A stretch of DNA of 9,806 nucleotides from an uncultured Desulfovibrio sp. (GTDB lineage: Bacteria; Desulfobacterota; Desulfovibrionia; Desulfovibrionales; Desulfovibrionaceae), in contig CAMWPE010000082.1 in the NCBI GenBank assembly GCA_947176055.1, forward strand, positions 1 through 9,806, given 5' to 3'. A model generated the notes under the pieces. That model was not told where the DNA came from. It saw only the letters and a list, made by a program, of their open reading frames with translations, and did not search any database. How positions within the stretch are numbered: position 1 is the first letter of the stretch; every line of letters begins with the position of its first letter. This document shows positions 6,947 to 9,806 of the stretch, piece by piece. The position numbers and the translations under genes are program-made.

Positions 6947-6975
6947 AGTATAAAGCCGACGCCAGCCTGGTTTCG
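6947..6975 (-). promoter_or_regulatory. Candidate proximal ileS promoter
   Basis: On the minus strand TATACT (6952-6947) matches the sigma70 -10 consensus at five of six positions and would start transcription near 6940, about 24 nt before the ileS ATG and just ahead of a GGGAG site. The 17-nt spaced -35 is poor (GAAACC, 6975-6970). It is a prediction from consensus only. Confidence 0.35.
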
Positions 6976-7063
6976 CAGATCCGTTATCCAGCGTTTCTCG
7001 CGGTATTAATGGGTTAAAAATCTCTTTGCCAGCTTCGCGCCGCGCGTTCGCCGCCGGATTGTT

Positions 7064-7092
7064 ATTTCAAAATTTCGACGCCGCAAAGTCAA
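7064..7092 (-). promoter_or_regulatory. Candidate distal ileS promoter
   Basis: On the minus strand a good -35 hexamer TTGACT (7092-7087) is followed after 17 nt by a weak -10, TGAAAT (7069-7064). It lies just past the stop of the DUF6056-like gene and would give a leader of about 140 nt ahead of ileS. The rest of the 180-bp gap (6917-7097) shows no terminator with a T tract and no recognisable riboswitch. Confidence 0.35.
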
Positions 7093-7097
7093 GAATA

Positions 7098-8945
7098 TTA
7101 ATGCGGCGGCTCCGCGTCGCCGCGAAGATTCCCGTTATTTTTATCGACAGGCGTCAGTCGTTCCAGATTAAACGAAAATTTGCCATCCTCCGGACGCACC
7201 AGCCAGATATTATCCGTATCTTCCGCCTTCAGCGGCAAGGAGATTCCCGTTTTCGAGGAATCCGCGTCTCTTTTCAGCTCTATATCCGTCCTGGCGAACA
7301 GCAGGGGGACGAGGAGCGCGCGCCAGTCGTTCGCGTCCGCGGCTCCGAGCCAGTTAGCCACAGGGAGACCTAGCCAGCCGGGAAGCAGATTCAGAATAGC
7401 GCGGTCGCCGTAATAATAGATTCGCAGATAATCCGCGTCCGTTTTCAGCCTGTTCAAATTTACATGGAATCTTCTATTGTAGAATTTAATATCAGGTTCG
7501 CCAATCGCCGGATCAGCGTCGCGCGCGCGGTACGATTTTGGCGCGTCTTTGGCGACGGCTATTTTTTTTACCCCGTAATAGGCCGCCATGTAACGATTAA
7601 CCCAGAAATCCGGATCCGGGGAAGCGTCCGTGGAACACCACAGGGGCCAATATCGATGCTCCCTTTGAGGAATGATTGGGATAACGGCTTCGCCGCCTTT
7701 AGCCTCCAGGATAGCTTTTTCCCTTTCCGCCATGAGACCGTCGAGCCAGTAAAATGTTCCGCCCTGGTATAGAAGCGTCGCCGCGCAGAAGACGCAAAAG
7801 GAAGCGCGAAGAAATCGGAAATATTTTCGCGCCCGTTCCCTGGCCCGGGGAGCGGCGGCTTTATACACGATCAGCGCTCCGACAATTAACTGCGCGGAGG
7901 GCGTGGCGAATGCCCGGGGCGGGGGCCAGGCCGTAAAAAGATAGGCGGCGTATGTCAGAGCGGCGGGCAGGAAGAACAGCAGGCTGGGAATGGGCCAGAG
8001 TTTGAGCCAGTTCCGGCCGCCAGTCCGGCGCAAAACAAGCGCGCTCCAGAGCGCAAGCGTAAGCGGGATGTACTGCATGAGGACGCCGCCGGGCAATTTC
8101 AGCATGTATTCGATGATCCTCTCCGGCCAGCTCATCGCCAGATACGCAAGAACCGTTTGATCGTTGGTCAAGAGGAGGCGCCCCGCGTTGCCCGGAGCCT
8201 TGAGCGTGAGGACGGCGCCCAGCGCGAGACCGAGCGTCGCGAAAACCAGACCCCAGGGCGGCTTCCGCTCGCCTTTATTTTGCTTGAACCATAGCCAGAG
8301 AACGCAGGCCGCGCCCGTAGCGGGCATGACCGCGCTTGTGGGATAGTCCAGGGACGCGACCCCCGCTCCCAGAATAAACAATCCCGGCCAGCGCCATAGC
8401 CGATTAAATATTGTTTCCCGGGGCGGCGCGTCCAGCGCGAAACGGAAGGGCAGAAATATAAGGGCCTGCCCCAGAAGAGCGATCTGGCCGCCCACAGACA
8501 ACCACAGAAAAGCTTCGCCGAAGGAGGGGATCCCGAGCCAGAGCATACCGCCGACGGCGAGGGTCCATTTAGCGGAAATATTTTCGCGCCAGTCCCGTCC
8601 GAACACGCAAACTTGCAACAAAAAAACATAAAGTCCAAAAGCGATAGCGGCGAGGATGTTGTAGAGCCAGCGCGGAGGAATAAAGAGCAGATACACGGCC
8701 AGGTTGCCCATGAATCTGCCGCACCAGGTAAAATACATCTCCGATGCCTGCCGGAAAGCGGCGGCTATGGTCATCGGGCCCAGGTATTCCACGGGCGCGC
8801 CGGAATAGACTCGCGCGTAGCCCGGACGCATATCCCTGGAAAAAAGAAAGTTGTCCGTAACCAGGGGGGAGAGCGAAAGAAAATAATAAATAATCGCGAT
8901 AACGAGAGCGAAGCTCCCCGCGAGAAACAATATTCGGCGTTTCAT
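7098..8945 (-). CDS. DUF6056-like polytopic membrane protein, probable glycan-related
   Basis: This 615-residue inner-membrane protein begins with a signal-anchor-like helix (residues 5-26), then a loop with PLVTDNF (27-33) and the segment YFTWCGRFMGN (71-81). About nine to eleven further helices run to residue 405, and a mainly soluble C-terminal part of about 210 residues follows. The acidic residue in the first loop, the W-x-G-R-x-x-x-N segment and the helix-rich body followed by a soluble tail (AAYYGVKKI) fit my memory of the DUF6056 family. That family is a GT-C-fold-like group often found among surface-polysaccharide genes. No enzyme activity has been assigned that I know of. The neighbours, an SMR/ArnE-like transporter 32 nt upstream and an asparagine-synthase gene, support a glycan role. 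There is no clear Shine-Dalgarno before the ATG at 8945, but a later start would remove the first helix. Alternatives are a GT39-type transferase or an O-antigen polymerase-like protein. Confidence 0.62.
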   Translation of the reverse strand: MKRRILFLAGSFALVIAIIYYFLSLSPLVTDNFLFSRDMRPGYARVYSGAPVEYLGPMTIAAAFRQASEMYFTWCGRFMGNLAVYLLFIPPRWLYNILAAIAFGLYVFLLQVCVFGRDWRENISAKWTLAVGGMLWLGIPSFGEAFLWLSVGGQIALLGQALIFLPFRFALDAPPRETIFNRLWRWPGLFILGAGVASLDYPTSAVMPATGAACVLWLWFKQNKGERKPPWGLVFATLGLALGAVLTLKAPGNAGRLLLTNDQTVLAYLAMSWPERIIEYMLKLPGGVLMQYIPLTLALWSALVLRRTGGRNWLKLWPIPSLLFFLPAALTYAAYLFTAWPPPRAFATPSAQLIVGALIVYKAAAPRARERARKYFRFLRASFCVFCAATLLYQGGTFYWLDGLMAEREKAILEAKGGEAVIPIIPQREHRYWPLWCSTDASPDPDFWVNRYMAAYYGVKKIAVAKDAPKSYRARDADPAIGEPDIKFYNRRFHVNLNRLKTDADYLRIYYYGDRAILNLLPGWLGLPVANWLGAADANDWRALLVPLLFARTDIELKRDADSSKTGISLPLKAEDTDNIWLVRPEDGKFSFNLERLTPVDKNNGNLRGDAEPPH

Positions 8946-8977
8946 AAATTATGAGGAAGGACGGTCGCGCCCCGGAG

Positions 8978-9325
8978 CTATCGCGACACCACTATGCCGA
9001 TGCCTATTCCCGTAAGGACAAAGCCCAGCCATTGAATCGAATCTATCGGCTCGCGCAGGATTATCCAGGCGGCGAGAACCGTAAAGAGATATTGGGACGC
9101 GAGGACCGCCTGCGCCACGCTCAAAGGCACCCAGCGCAAAAGCCAGGCGTAAGCCAGACCGCCCAGGCCGAAACAGCAGAGCCCAAGAAAAGAGCGGTAA
9201 CTCAATAAATGCAGAAGCAAAGGAGCGCGGGAATCCCCGGCGCCCAGCTTCAAAAGGACGCTGGCGCAGACATTAATCGCGACCACCGGCGTCATGTAGA
9301 GCCAATGGGGAATAGAGGCGAGCAT
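8978..9325 (-). CDS. Four-helix SMR/DMT-superfamily transporter, ArnE-like
   Basis: This 115-residue protein has four membrane helices (about 7-27, 45-65, 69-90 and 97-113), the size and layout of small multidrug resistance and ArnE/ArnF proteins. The segment W-x-x-x-V-P-L-S-V-A-Q-A (65-73), then L-A-A-W (84-87), then E-P-I-D-S-I-Q-W-L-G (92-101), matches the ArnE/EamA-type pattern. Aligned at Lys26, the position of the essential EmrE Glu14 is Asn18, so proton-coupled multidrug export is unlikely. ArnE/F proteins, which flip undecaprenyl-phosphate-aminoarabinose, also lack that Glu. A role in moving lipid-linked sugars is therefore inferred, and ArnE/F work as heterodimers while only one subunit is visible here. 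The start at 9325 lies 4 nt after the asparagine-synthase stop, with AAGGA about 12 nt upstream inside that gene. The DUF6056-like gene follows after 32 nt, so all three probably form one operon. Confidence 0.78.
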   Translation of the reverse strand: MLASIPHWLYMTPVVAINVCASVLLKLGAGDSRAPLLLHLLSYRSFLGLCCFGLGGLAYAWLLRWVPLSVAQAVLASQYLFTVLAAWIILREPIDSIQWLGFVLTGIGIGIVVSR

Positions 9326-9329
9326 CGGA

Positions 9330-9806
9330 TTAATTCATCCTTGACCAGGCTTGCAAATCCCAGAGGAAAAAGCGGTAGTCTCCGGCTCTCTTCGCGTGCT
9401 TTTCGAGGCAGGCCGCGACGACGCCGTCTTTCAGCCCGGGCACGACGCGATCCGGCGCCGACAGGGATCGTAGCCAGCGGTTGAGGGGGATGCCAAAGCC
9501 CTTTTTGGGCTGATTAAGAATATCGGCCGGCAACCAGCCTTGGAGAGCCTTTTTCAGGATATATTTGCGCTCGCCGTTTTTATATTTGAAGCGCGCCGGC
9601 AACCGCTCGCAAAAATCCGCGATATCGTTGTCCAGAAACACGGCCCGGGTTTCCAGGGAAGCCATCATCGCGGCCCTGTCGGATTTTACCAGGATGTCGT
9701 CCGGAAGATAAATGTCGGTGAAAAACATTAACGCCTGTTCCAGCTCTGTCAATCCGGGCTCCGATCGGTATAGTTCGACGGCCGGCGCGAAAAGTTCTTC
9801 GGCGGA
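9330..9806 (-). CDS. Asparagine synthase (glutamine-hydrolysing), C-terminal part
   Basis: The frame is open at the right edge, so only the last 158 residues are seen. They carry the end of the AsnB synthetase domain: ILVKSDRAAMMASLETRAVFLD followed by ADFCERLPARFKYKNGERKYILKKAL and the signature PKKGFGIPLNRWLR. This domain adenylates a carboxylate and transfers ammonia, released from Gln by an N-terminal Ntn amidotransferase domain outside the window, to form an amide. Housekeeping asparagine synthesis is possible. However, paralogues are frequent in O-antigen and capsule loci, where some amidate uronic-acid sugars (WbpS type) or modify other metabolites. The placement directly ahead of an ArnE-like transporter and a DUF6056-like membrane protein favours a glycan role, which is inference. 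A possible internal TTG near 9752 is not a start, since family sequence continues upstream of it (FAPAVELYRSEPG). Confidence 0.88.
   Translation of the reverse strand, partial: SAEELFAPAVELYRSEPGLTELEQALMFFTDIYLPDDILVKSDRAAMMASLETRAVFLDNDIADFCERLPARFKYKNGERKYILKKALQGWLPADILNQPKKGFGIPLNRWLRSLSAPDRVVPGLKDGVVAACLEKHAKRAGDYRFFLWDLQAWSRMN

Noticed and set aside
6917..7097. T-box riboswitch leader ahead of ileS
   Set aside because: The 180 nt upstream on the minus strand contain no T-box core sequence and no terminator/antiterminator pair with a T run.
7100..7126. GCGGCG/CGCCGC hairpin at the 3' end of the DUF6056-like gene as a terminator
   Set aside because: The stem lies inside the last codons and is followed by ATTAATATT rather than a T tract, so it is not a convincing intrinsic terminator.

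Overview
The window reads as ordinary chromosomal sequence from a Gram-negative bacterium. Three things point that way: an outer-membrane-type lipoprotein of the CpoB/YbgF family, a lipoprotein signal peptidase, and a CheZ phosphatase, which is essentially a proteobacterial protein. Coding DNA is GC-rich with frequent GCG, CGC and CCG codons. As I remember it, the order ileS, lspA, short PLDc_N-type membrane protein, TPR lipoprotein resembles Desulfovibrio-like (Desulfobacterota) genomes. That placement is an inference from gene order and was not searched.

Layout. (1) The left edge carries the 3' part of a plus-strand membrane protein resembling a GT39/ArnT-type glycosyltransferase, with an unusual tail of about 170 residues rich in Pro, Ala and Glu. 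It ends at a strong intrinsic terminator (1353-1382). (2) About 340 bp of AT-richer DNA follow, holding a direct repeat and a 47-residue, two-helix membrane ORF on the minus strand. (3) From 6916 down to 1735 lies a minus-strand run: ileS, lspA, a PLDc_N-like small membrane protein, a cpoB/ybgF-like lipoprotein gene and cheZ. The first three are translationally coupled or nearly so (1-nt gap, then ATGA overlap). The run converges on the left-hand glycosyltransferase gene, and the terminator between them looks usable from both sides. (4) A 180-bp gap (6917-7097) holds the likely ileS promoters. (5) From the right edge to 7098 is a second minus-strand group: the 3' part of an asparagine-synthase gene, a four-helix SMR/ArnE-like transporter and a large DUF6056-like membrane protein. 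This resembles the end of a surface-polysaccharide or glycan-modification locus.

How the genes relate. IleS charges tRNA-Ile. LspA cleaves lipoprotein signal peptides, and the lipoprotein gene two positions downstream (lipobox Cys16) encodes a plausible substrate. CheZ would dephosphorylate CheY-P, but no other chemotaxis gene is in view. The asparagine synthase, small transporter and DUF6056-like protein could act together on lipid-linked glycans at the inner membrane. I see no RNA gene, CRISPR array, insertion sequence or clearly new defence or mobile system. The less ordinary items are the tail of the left-edge glycosyltransferase, the small AT-rich membrane ORF, the SMR protein lacking the EmrE glutamate, and the DUF6056-like protein.
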